DNA of 64,000 bases. It comes from an uncultured Collinsella sp. GTDB lineage: Bacteria > Actinomycetota > Coriobacteriia > Coriobacteriales > Coriobacteriaceae. A program made the translations under genes and the position numbers. Numbering within the stretch: the stretch's first letter is position 1; each line of letters starts with the position of its first letter. Of this stretch, positions 17,185 through 27,363 are shown in pieces. The notes beneath the pieces were generated by a model, which worked only from the letters and a program-made list of their open reading frames with translations, made no database searches and had not been told where the DNA came from. The stretch spans positions 89,720 to 153,719 of the forward strand of contig CAKULD010000007.1 in the NCBI GenBank assembly GCA_934667065.1. Reading direction: 5' to 3'.

Positions 17185-17853
17185 ATGCTGCAACTCGGAA
17201 TCAAAAGCGTTACGGACGATTCGTTTGCCGCATACGGTCGGGTTTGGCATGATGCGGGGCCGCGCTTCATGAGCGTGACCGAAGCGCTCGAGCGCCGGTG
17301 CCCATTGCCCGATGGAACCGACTATGTTGCGTCGGAACCTGAACTCGAGAACGCCGAGGGCGCCGATGCGCTCAAGCGGTTTTTATTTGGTGGCTCGAGG
17401 GCTCAGCTTGGCTGGTGTAACGGTCACAATACGAGGCTCAACTGTCTCGAGTATCACCGTTCGAGTGAGTTTAATCTCGGCAGCCGTGACTTCATCTTGC
17501 TGCTTGCCCGCTTGCAGGACCTTGATGGCGGCGCACTCGATTCGAGCGATGTGGTCGCGTATCGGGTTCCGGCGGGCCTACTCGTCGAGATTTATTCAAC
17601 GACCCTGCACTATGCTCCGTGCCAAGTTGACGAGCGGGGCTTTAAGGTCATGATCGCGTTACCGGAAGGCACCAATGCCCCGCGCGCCGAAGACGGTGCG
17701 AGCACGGAAATATGCGGAGACGCCGCACTGCTGTGGGCCACGGATAAATGGCTCATCGCGCATTCCGCAAGCGACGAGGCTGCTGCCGGTGCGTACGTGG
17801 GTATCACCGGGCCAAATATCGACATTGCGAATTGCTTAGATACCCGTCATTAG
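17185..17853 (+). CDS. DUF4867 family protein
   Basis: 222 residues, starting three bases after the kinase stop. The body is cupin-like (GHNTRLNCLEYHRSSEFNLG ... VVAYRVPAGLLVEIYSTTLHYAPCQV ... GFKVMIALPEGTN), matching my recollection of DUF4867, a family that travels with sugar kinases and isomerases. The conserved His, Glu and Tyr residues suggest a sugar-binding or mutarotase-like role, but no activity is established. Confidence 0.75.
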   Translation: MLQLGIKSVTDDSFAAYGRVWHDAGPRFMSVTEALERRCPLPDGTDYVASEPELENAEGADALKRFLFGGSRAQLGWCNGHNTRLNCLEYHRSSEFNLGSRDFILLLARLQDLDGGALDSSDVVAYRVPAGLLVEIYSTTLHYAPCQVDERGFKVMIALPEGTNAPRAEDGASTEICGDAALLWATDKWLIAHSASDEAAAGAYVGITGPNIDIANCLDTRH

Positions 17854-17876
17854 GCGTATGGATACAAAGGAGAGAA

Positions 17877-19376
<1,500 letters not shown>

Positions 19377-19430
19377 ACAGCCGGTGAGACTACTGCCGCC
19401 AGGCGCGATATCGATAGACGATTGATGCAA

Positions 19431-19462
19431 AAACCCGCCCGGATAATTCCGGGCGGGTTTTT
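19431..19462. terminator. Bidirectional Rho-independent terminator
   Basis: AAACCCGCCCGG (19431-19442), ATAATT, CCGGGCGGGTTT (19449-19460) followed by TT on the plus strand; the minus strand also ends in a U-run. It lies between the convergent sugar operon and the DHA2 transporter gene. Confidence 0.92.
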
Positions 19463-19504
19463 GTGTTTGAATGCGAGGTTGCTATTTTGATACGTTGCCG
19501 GACC

Positions 19505-20899
19505 CTATTGATTCTTGCGCACGCAAAAGACGATGAGAGCGCAGCCAAAGGCGATGGCAGCGAACACAGCAGTGAGCATAAAGGCGCTGGTTGTTCCTGT
19601 GGTAGTGGCGGCTATGAGATGTTTTGGGTCCGATAGCTGCTGCGATGCGACGACAGTCGAGACGAGTGTGGTCCCGATGGCCCCCGATAGCTGTTGGAGC
19701 GTGTTGATGATGGCGTTGCCGTCGGCTTTTTGCTCGGGATTGAGATGTGCCAGACCGTTGGACATATTCGTCCCCATGCAGTTGCCCTGACCAAAGGCAA
19801 AGATCATGTACAAGGCGGTTGCCAGGGTGGGGGTCAGGCTGGGGCAATATAGCGCGAACAGCACGGTGGCGAGCAAGACACATGCGCTGCCCCCAATGAT
19901 GGGCGGCATGGCGCCAACTCGGTCGAGAACGGCGCCGCTTGCCAACGAAAGCACGGCGCCGAGCAGGCAGCCGGGCACAAAAAGCAGGCCGGCGGCAAAC
20001 GCGTCCATGCCCATGACGATTTGTGCGTGGTTGGGCAGCAAAAAGCCGATTCCCAAACAAGCAAGCTGGATGAGCACGATGCTCAGGGTCGAGAGCGCAA
20101 AGATCGGGTTTGCAAGAACTGCGACGCGCAGCGGAGGCTCCGATGCCCTGAGCGAATGACGACAAAATAACGTGAGGGCGACAGCGCTCAGACAAAACAG
20201 TCCTATTGTCGAGGGTGCAAGCCATCCCTGGTGAGAGGCGCCAGAGCCAGCGAAGATGAACGCGCTGAAGGCAAGCGAGATAAGGGCGATCCCAAGGGGG
20301 TCAAATTGTGGCCGTTCGAGTTCTGAGGACTGGCGTATCGTGGCAGCACCCAAGAGGAGCGCAACGGTGACGAGGGGAACGAGGCACCAAAAGACCGCAC
20401 GCCAACCGACTGTCGAGATGAGGTAGCCGCCAAAGGAGGGGCCGATCGCGGGCGCGATGGCGGTGATGAGGTTGCCAACGCCCATCATCGTACCCAGCAG
20501 GCTTTGGGGCGCTTGGTCCAGAATGATGTTGAACATAAGCGGAAGCGCGATGCCCGTGCCCACGCCCTGGATAAGTCTTCCTCCCAATAGGACGGCGAAA
20601 GACGGGGCAAGCGCCGACAAGAGCGTTCCCGCCAAAAAGGTGCACGCAGAGAAAATAAAGAGGCTCTTGAGCTTAAACGTTCGCTTAAAGAAGGACGACA
20701 GAGGGATCATAAGCGAAAGAACAAGCAGATAACCGGTGGTAATCCATTGAACGGTCGATGTCCCTACGGAAAACTCTGCCATAAGAGTGGGAAAGGTGAC
20801 GTTCATGGACGTTTCCACCACGACGCCCGAAAATGACATGATGCCGCAGGCTACAACCGAGGTGACGAGACGCGCGTCGAAGGTGCGATTGAATTCCAA
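19505..20899 (-). CDS. MFS efflux transporter, DHA2 (14-TM) family
   Basis: 464 residues with about 14 hydrophobic segments. Early motifs fit DHA2 drug:H+ antiporters (VVVETSMNVTFPTLMAEF in TM1, TVQWITTGYLLVLSLMIP in TM2, GRLIQGVGTGIALPLMF in TM4). It lies downstream of an SDR and a LysR gene on the minus strand. Predicted to export a drug-like or lipophilic compound; substrate unknown. Confidence 0.9.
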   Translation of the reverse strand: MEFNRTFDARLVTSVVACGIMSFSGVVVETSMNVTFPTLMAEFSVGTSTVQWITTGYLLVLSLMIPLSSFFKRTFKLKSLFIFSACTFLAGTLLSALAPSFAVLLGGRLIQGVGTGIALPLMFNIILDQAPQSLLGTMMGVGNLITAIAPAIGPSFGGYLISTVGWRAVFWCLVPLVTVALLLGAATIRQSSELERPQFDPLGIALISLAFSAFIFAGSGASHQGWLAPSTIGLFCLSAVALTLFCRHSLRASEPPLRVAVLANPIFALSTLSIVLIQLACLGIGFLLPNHAQIVMGMDAFAAGLLFVPGCLLGAVLSLASGAVLDRVGAMPPIIGGSACVLLATVLFALYCPSLTPTLATALYMIFAFGQGNCMGTNMSNGLAHLNPEQKADGNAIINTLQQLSGAIGTTLVSTVVASQQLSDPKHLIAATTTGTTSAFMLTAVFAAIAFGCALIVFCVRKNQ

Positions 20900-20909
20900 T
20901 GTGACCCTC

Positions 20910-21692
20910 CTAGGCGATGTGCATGCCGCCGTCGACCGATATGCGCTGACCGGTCGTGTGGCCGCTCAGGTCCGAGCACAGCCAGACGACAGCGCGGGAG
21001 ATGTCCTGCGGTTGGGCTAGCTTGTGGAGCGGGATGACGTGTTCCTCGAGTGCCTTATCTTGGCCGGGGTCGGTTGCCAGGGTGTTTGCCATGAGCGTGG
21101 TGTTGTCGCAGGGACCGGGTGCCACGACGTTGACGCGAATGCCGCTGCTTGCTGACTCGAGGGCTGCGAGCTCGGTGAGCGCGATGACACCGGCCTTGCT
21201 GGGGCCATAGGCTCCGAAATTGGGGGCCATGCGAACGCCACCGATCGATGCCGCGTTGACGATGGAGCCGCCGCCTTGACGCTTCATTTGAATCAGTTCG
21301 TGTTTGAGGCAAAGGAAGGTGCCCGTGAGATTTACATCGCAGATTTTTCTCCACGTGGAGCTATCGGTTTCGGTGAGTGCTCCATAGGGAATGCGTACGC
21401 CGTCGGGTCCGATGCCCGCATTGTTAAATGCGCAGTCGAGCGAGCCGAAGCGCTTGACAATGCTTGCAATGGTATTGGCTACCTGGGTCTCGTCGGAGAT
21501 ATCACATGCGAAGGCCTCGGACATACCTCCGTTAGCGTTGATTTCAAGGGACGTGGCGCGTGCCGCATCGATATTCATGTCGACGACCGCGACGTTGGCT
21601 CCCAGAGAGCCAAAATCTTTTGCGGTGACGGCTCCTATGCCTGCCCCCGCTCCGGTTACCATCACGGTTTTACCGGTAAAGCTGATATTCAT
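20910..21692 (-). CDS. SDR-family oxidoreductase
   Basis: 260 residues, a classical SDR. TGAGAGIG cofactor motif near residue 14, NNAG, Ser in VNAASIGG, YGPSKAG, and the C-terminal GQRISVDGG. The Asp after beta-2 (AVVDMN) indicates NAD preference. It ends 10 bases before the DHA2 gene, so the two are likely cotranscribed. Substrate unknown. Confidence 0.9.
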   Translation of the reverse strand: MNISFTGKTVMVTGAGAGIGAVTAKDFGSLGANVAVVDMNIDAARATSLEINANGGMSEAFACDISDETQVANTIASIVKRFGSLDCAFNNAGIGPDGVRIPYGALTETDSSTWRKICDVNLTGTFLCLKHELIQMKRQGGGSIVNAASIGGVRMAPNFGAYGPSKAGVIALTELAALESASSGIRVNVVAPGPCDNTTLMANTLATDPGQDKALEEHVIPLHKLAQPQDISRAVVWLCSDLSGHTTGQRISVDGGMHIA

Positions 21693-21779
21693 GACGCTCC
21701 TCTCTTTGGAATGGTGCCCGTTTGGGCCTTACCGATACCGTATCGGCTAGAGGGGCGGGTGAGTCATGCGCTTTATTGC

Positions 21780-22712
21780 CTAATCTATATCCGAACGGTT
21801 ATAGATTTTGTTGATGATTTCGGTATCAGACCGAAGAAGCGTCGCGCGTGCGTATTCCACAAAAGTTGACGCTGCGTTGCTAAGGGGACGTTTTGAGGAG
21901 TAGGCAAATCCAAGATGAGCCTTCGGTATGGTTGCCTCTGGCCCGGCAAGTGGCAGGCAAGCGATTTGGCCTGCAAATCGAGAGTCTTGGATTCTTTGGG
22001 CCTGGGGGAGTGGCATGAGTGCGACGGAGTCTGTCGATACCATAAGGGCGCAGATGCTTGCAAAATCCTCAACAAGGCCTGTGATGCGGGGCGTAAACCC
22101 GGCGATGGCACAGCAGCGCTCAAGCTCATTTCGGCTCATGCGGCTTGTATCGCAAATAAAAGAGGCTTCGGCGAGTTGGGAAAGTTCGAGATGTTCATAG
22201 CGAGCCCAGCGACTTGCCGCGCTGCAGTACAGGGCATACGGCGCTCCGTCTACCGAGACGCACATGACATCCCGTGCATTGATGATGTCGGCAGAGATAA
22301 GAATGTCGATCGAACCGCTTTGGATAAGTTCGATTGCGGAGCCTTCATTGACGGTTCGCTGGTCAATGGCCACGTCGGGACGAGCGTGGATGAAGCCGGG
22401 GAGCAATTCGGTCAACAGCCCTTCGACGGTGCAGCCCAGGATAAGCGCATTTTCGGGGCGTTCGAGCAGCGATGACAGTCCCCGGTCGAGTTCGCAAAGA
22501 GCCCGGCGCGCATGGGGTAAGAAGGCCGCACCTGCCTCGGTGAGCTCGCACCCTTTGCGTCCTCGCTCAAAAAGCGAGACGCCGAGCTCGCGCTCAAGGC
22601 GGGCAATTGACCTCGAAAGGCTTGGCTGTGAGACGAATAGGGATGAGGCGGCGGCCGAGATGGTGTGCGAGTCGGCTACCTTGACAAAGGCCCGCAGCTG
22701 TTCGACGTTCAT
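21780..22712 (-). CDS. LysR-family transcriptional regulator
   Basis: 310 residues from the ATG at 22712, with GAGGAG upstream; the open frame extends 41 codons further without family similarity. The HTH is canonical (MNVEQLRAFVKVADSHTISAA, SSLFVSQPSLSRSIARLE, LFERGRKGCELTEAGAAFL). It lies upstream of the SDR and DHA2 genes in the same direction, with an 87-bp gap, and is probably their regulator. Confidence 0.92.
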   Translation of the reverse strand: MNVEQLRAFVKVADSHTISAAASSLFVSQPSLSRSIARLERELGVSLFERGRKGCELTEAGAAFLPHARRALCELDRGLSSLLERPENALILGCTVEGLLTELLPGFIHARPDVAIDQRTVNEGSAIELIQSGSIDILISADIINARDVMCVSVDGAPYALYCSAASRWARYEHLELSQLAEASFICDTSRMSRNELERCCAIAGFTPRITGLVEDFASICALMVSTDSVALMPLPQAQRIQDSRFAGQIACLPLAGPEATIPKAHLGFAYSSKRPLSNAASTFVEYARATLLRSDTEIINKIYNRSDID

Positions 22713-22788
22713 GGTCTCCTCGATGGTTCGTCGGTCTGGTGGCATATTTGGGGAAGACGGCCTTGCATTATTGTTTGGGGCGCTGGAA

Positions 22789-22835
22789 ATGCAGAAGGGC
22801 CTCGGGGTCCTATGGGACGCGAGGCCCTTCTGCAT
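22789..22835. terminator. Perfect 16-bp stem hairpin
   Basis: ATGCAGAAGGGCCTCG (22789-22804) pairs perfectly with CGAGGCCCTTCTGCAT (22820-22835). It lies immediately downstream of the ABC exporter operon (minus strand) and upstream of the LysR start. No clear U-run follows, but position and strength suggest the operon terminator. Confidence 0.65.
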
Positions 22836-22844
22836 CCTCGGGGC

Positions 22845-24764
22845 CTACTCTAGCTCAAACGCTCCGGTATAGAGCTGGTAGTAGTAGCCGCGCTTGGCGA
22901 TGAGCTCATCGTGGTTGCCGCGCTCGATGATGCGGCCGTGGTCCAGGCAGATGATTGCATCGGAGTTGCGCACGGTGCTCAGGCGGTGCGCGATGACAAA
23001 CGTCGTGCGACCCTCCATGAGCTTGTCCATGCCAGCCTGAACGATAGCTTCGGTGCGGGTGTCGATGGAGCTTGTGGCCTCGTCCAGAATCATCGCCGGC
23101 GGATCGGCGACAGCGGCGCGCGCGATCGAGATCAGCTGGCGCTGGCCCTGCGACAGCTGCGCGCCGTTGCCGGTGAGCATGGTGTCGTAGCCGTCGGGCA
23201 GGCGGGTGATAAAGTCATCCGCGCCCGCGAGCTTGGCTGCCGCGATGCACTCCTCGTCAGTCGCGCTCAGGTTGCCGTAGCGGATGTTGTCCATCACGGT
23301 GCCGGTGAACAGGTTCACGTCCTGCAGCACCACGCCCAGCGAACGGCGCAGGTCGGCCTTGTGAATCTTGTTGACGTTGATGCCGTCGTAGCGGATCTTG
23401 CCGTCGGCGATGTCGTAAAAGCGGTTGATGAGGTTGGTGATGGTCGTCTTACCGGCACCGGTGGCACCGACAAATGCGACCTTCTGGCCCGGCTTGGCGT
23501 ACACGGACACACCGTGCAGCACCTCGTGGTCGGGCGTGTAGCCAAAGTCCACGTTGTCCATGACCAGGTCGCCACGCAGCGGCACGTACTCGATCTCGCC
23601 AGTTGCGCGGTGCGGGTGTTTCCAGGCCCACATGCCGGTGTGGTGGTCGGCCTCCTCGAGCTCCCAGGTATCGGGGTTTACCTGCGCGTTGACGAGCGTC
23701 ACGTAGCCCTCGTCTGCCTCGGGCTCTTCGTCGAGCAGCTCAAAGATACGCTCGGTGCCGGCAAGGCCCATGACCACGGCGTTGATCTGCATCGAGATTT
23801 GGCCGATCTGGCCGCAGAACTGCTTGGTCATGTTGAGGAACGGTACCACCACGGCGATCGAGAGCGGCAGGCCCGAGATGCTCAGGTTGGGCACGCCCAA
23901 CGCCAGGAAGATACCGCCTGCCAGCGCGACCAGCACGTAGAGTAAGTCGCCCAGGTTCCCGAGGATCGGCATGAGGATGTTGGCGTACATGTTGGCCTTC
24001 TGCGAGACCTCGAAGAGCTTCTCGTTGCGCTCGTCAAAGTCGGCCTCGGCAGCGGCCTCGTGGCAGAACGCCTTGACGACCTTCTGGCCGTTCATGACTT
24101 CCTCGATATGGCCCTCGACCACGCCGAGCTCGGCCTGCTGCGCGATAAAGAAGCGCGCGGAGTTGGAGCCGAGCAGCTTGGTCATAAAGGTCATAAAGGC
24201 GACGCCGGCAATGATGACCAGGCACATCCACGCGCTGTAGTACAGCATGATGAAGAACACGGTGACGATGACGATGATCGTCATGAGCAGGTTGGGCAGC
24301 GACTGGCTGATCATCTGGCGCAGCGTGTCGATGTCGTTGGTGTAGTGGCTCATGATGTCGCCGCGCTGGTGTGTGTCGAAGTAACGGATCGGCAGGTCCT
24401 GCATGCGGTTGAACATCTTCTCGCGCAGCTTCTCGAGCGAGCCCTGCGTGATGACGGCCATGGCGCGGTTCCAGAAGAGCGACGAGGCGACGCCCACGGC
24501 ATAGATGCAGCCGAGGGTGGTCACAAGCTTCAAGATCTTGGGCTGCGCGGCCGTCCAGTCGCCCGACTGCCACGATTCGCTAATGACCTGCAGCGCGCTC
24601 TGGAGAAACGTCGCGCCGATGGAGTTGATGACGGCGCAGAGCACCACGCCGGCGACGACGAGGGGCAAAAGCACGGGGTAGAAGCCAAAGAGCATCTTGA
24701 TGAGGCGCGTCATGGTGCCGCCCTTGCGGTTGCGTGCGCGCTCGGCGGTAGCGGCCTTACTCAT
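22845..24764 (-). CDS. ABC exporter half-transporter, canonical NBD
   Basis: 639 residues from the ATG at 24764, with GAAGGAGG upstream. An N-terminal type IV exporter membrane domain (about six TMs; YFDTHQRGDIMSHYTNDIDT is the coupling region) precedes a nucleotide-binding domain. Walker A is GATGAGKTT, the signature LSQGQRQ, and Walker B MILDEATSS with a catalytic Glu. A short insertion precedes the NBD (YVTLVNAQVNPDTWELEE). Its start overlaps the stop of the partner gene by 8 bp (ATGAGTAA). With the partner it forms a heterodimeric multidrug-type exporter. Confidence 0.95.
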   Translation of the reverse strand: MSKAATAERARNRKGGTMTRLIKMLFGFYPVLLPLVVAGVVLCAVINSIGATFLQSALQVISESWQSGDWTAAQPKILKLVTTLGCIYAVGVASSLFWNRAMAVITQGSLEKLREKMFNRMQDLPIRYFDTHQRGDIMSHYTNDIDTLRQMISQSLPNLLMTIIVIVTVFFIMLYYSAWMCLVIIAGVAFMTFMTKLLGSNSARFFIAQQAELGVVEGHIEEVMNGQKVVKAFCHEAAAEADFDERNEKLFEVSQKANMYANILMPILGNLGDLLYVLVALAGGIFLALGVPNLSISGLPLSIAVVVPFLNMTKQFCGQIGQISMQINAVVMGLAGTERIFELLDEEPEADEGYVTLVNAQVNPDTWELEEADHHTGMWAWKHPHRATGEIEYVPLRGDLVMDNVDFGYTPDHEVLHGVSVYAKPGQKVAFVGATGAGKTTITNLINRFYDIADGKIRYDGINVNKIHKADLRRSLGVVLQDVNLFTGTVMDNIRYGNLSATDEECIAAAKLAGADDFITRLPDGYDTMLTGNGAQLSQGQRQLISIARAAVADPPAMILDEATSSIDTRTEAIVQAGMDKLMEGRTTFVIAHRLSTVRNSDAIICLDHGRIIERGNHDELIAKRGYYYQLYTGAFELE

Positions 24765-26580
24765 GTGCCTCGCCTCCTTCCTGGGTCTGGGCTTGCGATG
24801 CAGATGCCTCGGTGCCGGCTGCAGCGGTCTCGCCCGCATCTTCGCCCTCGGCAGACATCTTGTTTTGCGAGGTAAAGGTCTCGCGGTAGATCTCGCTCGT
24901 CTTGAGCAGCTCGTCATGGTTGCCGATCTGCGCGATACGGCCGCCCTCCATGACGATGATGCGGTCTGCGTCCTGCACGGAGCTGATGCGCTGGGCGATG
25001 ATGAGCTTGGTCGTGTTGGGCAGATAGCTTGCCAGCCCCGCGCGGATCTTGGCGTCGGTCTTGGTGTCGACGGCGCTCGTGGAGTCGTCCAGGATCAAGA
25101 TCTTGGGGCGACGCAGCAGGGCACGCGCGATGCACAGGCGCTGCTTCTGGCCGCCGGAGACGTTGGAGCCGCCCTGCTCGATCCAAGTGTCGTAGCCCTT
25201 GGGGAAGCCGTCGACAAACTCGTCGGCGCAGGCCAGATGTGCGGCCTCGCGGACTTCCTCATCGGTGGCGTTGGGGTCGCCCCAGCGCAGGTTCTCGGCG
25301 ATGGTGCCGCTAAACAGCACGTTTTTCTGCAGCACCATGGCTACCTGGTGGCGCAGCGCGTCCAAATCGTAATTGCGTACGTCCACGCCGCCGACGCGCA
25401 CGGTGCCCTCGGTGACATCGTATAGGCGGGCGATGAGGTTGACGAGCGTGGACTTGGCCGAGCCGGTGCCGCCGATGATGCCGATGGTTTCGCCGCTCTT
25501 AATATGCAGGTCGACGTCATCGAGCGCCTGGCGGCGGGCATGCTCGGAATACTTAAAGCTCACGTGATCGAAGTCGATGGAGCCGTCGGCAACCTCGTGC
25601 ACGGGCTCGGTCGGGTTGGCGATCGTGGGCTCGGCGGCCAGCACCTCGGTAATGCGGTGCGCCGACTCGTCTGCCATGGTTACCATGACAAAGATCATCG
25701 ACAGCTGCATTAGGCTCATCAGAATCTGGAAGCCGTAGGTAAAGATGGAGGAGAGCTGGCCCACGTCGAACAGGGTGCCCTGGCTCGTGATGATGAGCTC
25801 GGAACCCAGGTAGATGATGACGACGAACGCGCCGTTGACGCAAATGTTCATCATGGGGTTGTTGAAGGCGAGCAGCTTCTCGGCGCGGGTGAAGTCCATC
25901 TGGACGTCGCGCGCGGCGGTGGCGAACTTCTCCTTCTCGTAGTCCTGGCGCACGTAACTCTTGACCACGCGCATGCCGGTGACGTTTTCCTCAACGGATT
26001 CGTTGAGCGCGTCGTACTTGTGGAAGACGCGCGAGAAGATGGGGCGCACCTTAAAGATGATAAAGAACAGTCCAAAGCCCAGCAGCGGAATGATGACCAG
26101 GTAGACCATGGCGACGCTGCCGCCCATGATAAACGCCATGGTAAAGGCGAAGATCAAGACAAGCGGCGCGCGCACGGCGATACGGATAATCATCATAAAG
26201 GCCTGCTGAACGTTGTTGATGTCGGTGGTCAGGCGCGTGACGAGCGATGAGCTCGAGAACTCATCGATGTTGGCAAAGCTGAACGTCTGGATCTTGTAGA
26301 ACAGGTCGTGACGCAGGTTCTTGGCGAAGCCGCAGCTGGCATGGCTGCAGGTGATGCCCGCGGCGGCGCCAAAGGCGAGTGACGTCAGCGCGATGAGTAC
26401 GAGAAGGCCGGCGGTGGGCAGCATCTCGGTAACGGCGGTGCCGTCCTTGATGGCGTCGATCATGTCGGCGGTGATAAACGGGATCATCATCTGGCAGATT
26501 ACCTCGCCAAGCACCAGCAGCGGCGTGGCGATCGTGACCTTCATGTAATCGCGGATGCTGCCCATGAGAGTTTTAATCAT
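24757..26580 (-). CDS. ABC exporter half-transporter, degenerate NBD
   Basis: 607 residues. A membrane domain with about six TMs is followed by an NBD with Walker A GGTGSAKST and signature VSGGQKQ. Walker B ends LDDSTSA: Asp replaces the catalytic Glu, as in the non-hydrolysing site of heterodimeric exporters of the TM287/288 and BmrCD kind. The tail (residues about 580-607) is Glu/Ala/Gln-rich. Its start overlaps the stop of the MarR gene by 8 bp, so the three genes are translationally coupled. Confidence 0.95.
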   Translation of the reverse strand: MIKTLMGSIRDYMKVTIATPLLVLGEVICQMMIPFITADMIDAIKDGTAVTEMLPTAGLLVLIALTSLAFGAAAGITCSHASCGFAKNLRHDLFYKIQTFSFANIDEFSSSSLVTRLTTDINNVQQAFMMIIRIAVRAPLVLIFAFTMAFIMGGSVAMVYLVIIPLLGFGLFFIIFKVRPIFSRVFHKYDALNESVEENVTGMRVVKSYVRQDYEKEKFATAARDVQMDFTRAEKLLAFNNPMMNICVNGAFVVIIYLGSELIITSQGTLFDVGQLSSIFTYGFQILMSLMQLSMIFVMVTMADESAHRITEVLAAEPTIANPTEPVHEVADGSIDFDHVSFKYSEHARRQALDDVDLHIKSGETIGIIGGTGSAKSTLVNLIARLYDVTEGTVRVGGVDVRNYDLDALRHQVAMVLQKNVLFSGTIAENLRWGDPNATDEEVREAAHLACADEFVDGFPKGYDTWIEQGGSNVSGGQKQRLCIARALLRRPKILILDDSTSAVDTKTDAKIRAGLASYLPNTTKLIIAQRISSVQDADRIIVMEGGRIAQIGNHDELLKTSEIYRETFTSQNKMSAEGEDAGETAAAGTEASASQAQTQEGGEAHE

Positions 26581-27079
26581 CCAGTTCCTCCCAGGTTACG
26601 CGGATTTTCTCAAGCATTTCGGCGAGCTGTTCGCGCTCGTCGTGAGTGAGGGCACTAAAGGCCTGCTCCCTAAAGCGGATGCGGGCGGCCTGGTCGATGC
26701 GGGCCTTCTCCCAGCCGACTTCGGTCAGGCGAATGGTGAGCTGCCGGCGATCTTTTGGATTGCGGCTGCGCTCGATGATGCCGGCGCACTCGAGCTTGGA
26801 CAAGATCTCGGAAAGCGACCCCGGCTTGAGGTCGAAGTGCATGCCGAGTTCCTGCTGCGACATTTCGCCGTTTTCCTGCTTGGCGAGCAAGCAGACGATG
26901 GGCGCCTTGCCGGACACGCCGCCGCCGTGAAAGTGCATGTAGTGGCCACAAAAGCCGAGGCCGCTCAGGATGCGCTTGGCGAGCTTGTCTTCGGCGCTGA
27001 CCGCTTCGGGCATGTCTGCCGGTTGCAACGGATCGCCGCCGGGCTCGTGCGGGCGAAGGTTAAGGGGTTCATCGCACAT
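26573..27079 (-). CDS. MarR-family transcriptional regulator
   Basis: 168 residues. The winged HTH is visible (MSQQELGMHFDLKPGSLSEILSKLECAGII, then RSRNPKDRRQLTIRLTEVG, the wing with its conserved Asp-Arg-Arg). An N-terminal extension (GFCGHYMHFHGGGVSGKAP) contains several His and a Cys. It is the first gene of the ABC exporter operon and has an inverted repeat over its own -10, so it is predicted to repress the operon and be released by a transported compound. Confidence 0.92.
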   Translation of the reverse strand: MCDEPLNLRPHEPGGDPLQPADMPEAVSAEDKLAKRILSGLGFCGHYMHFHGGGVSGKAPIVCLLAKQENGEMSQQELGMHFDLKPGSLSEILSKLECAGIIERSRNPKDRRQLTIRLTEVGWEKARIDQAARIRFREQAFSALTHDEREQLAEMLEKIRVTWEELDD

Positions 27080-27101
27080 GAATTCGTATCGCTCCTCTCT
27101 T

Positions 27102-27136
27102 TAGTTAGGTAGATGAATTGTTTTGTGCCTAACTAA
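27102..27136 (-). promoter_or_regulatory. Candidate MarR operator
   Basis: TTAGTTAGG (27102-27110) and CCTAACTAA (27128-27136) form a perfect 9-bp inverted repeat with a 17-bp spacer. The right arm touches the -10 of the promoter at 27135-27163, a classic autorepression geometry. Confidence 0.75.
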
Positions 27137-27163
27137 TCTAGGAGTGCCACACGAGAATGTCAA
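27135..27163 (-). promoter_or_regulatory. Promoter of the marR-ABC exporter operon
   Basis: On the minus strand, TTGACA (27158-27163), a 17-bp spacer and TAGATT (27135-27140). This is the best consensus sigma-70-type promoter in the window. Confidence 0.82.
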
Positions 27164-27178
27164 GGTACCAAAGTAATA

Positions 27179-27206
27179 GTTGCGCGGTTTTTCCAAACCG
27201 CGCAAC
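27179..27206. repeat. 12-bp perfect hairpin, GTTGCGCGGTTT type
   Basis: GTTGCGCGGTTT, TTCC, AAACCGCGCAAC. It resembles the leading hairpin of the elements at 43908 and 59285 and is likewise followed by CCGG, but the rest of those elements is missing here. Confidence 0.6.
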
Positions 27207-27216
27207 CGGCCTGGTT

Positions 27217-27261
27217 GGCACTTGGGGACGTTCCTTTTCTGCCGGCACCTAGGGACACTCC
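27217..27261. repeat. Direct-repeat pair, GGCA-N3/4-GGGAC family
   Basis: Two 18-bp direct copies (27217-27234 and 27244-27261), 27-bp period, of the form GGCAnnTnGGGACnnTCC. An equivalent pair with the same 27-bp period is at 44090-44134. Confidence 0.65.
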
Positions 27262-27363
27262 TTGTCGAGGCTTTGGTGCAAGCTTCCGTCCGCAGCGTCC
27301 CCTGCGCTACACTTAGTCGCACTGTGGCGCCGCCGCGCCATGCCCGACCCGAGGGGGACTCTT

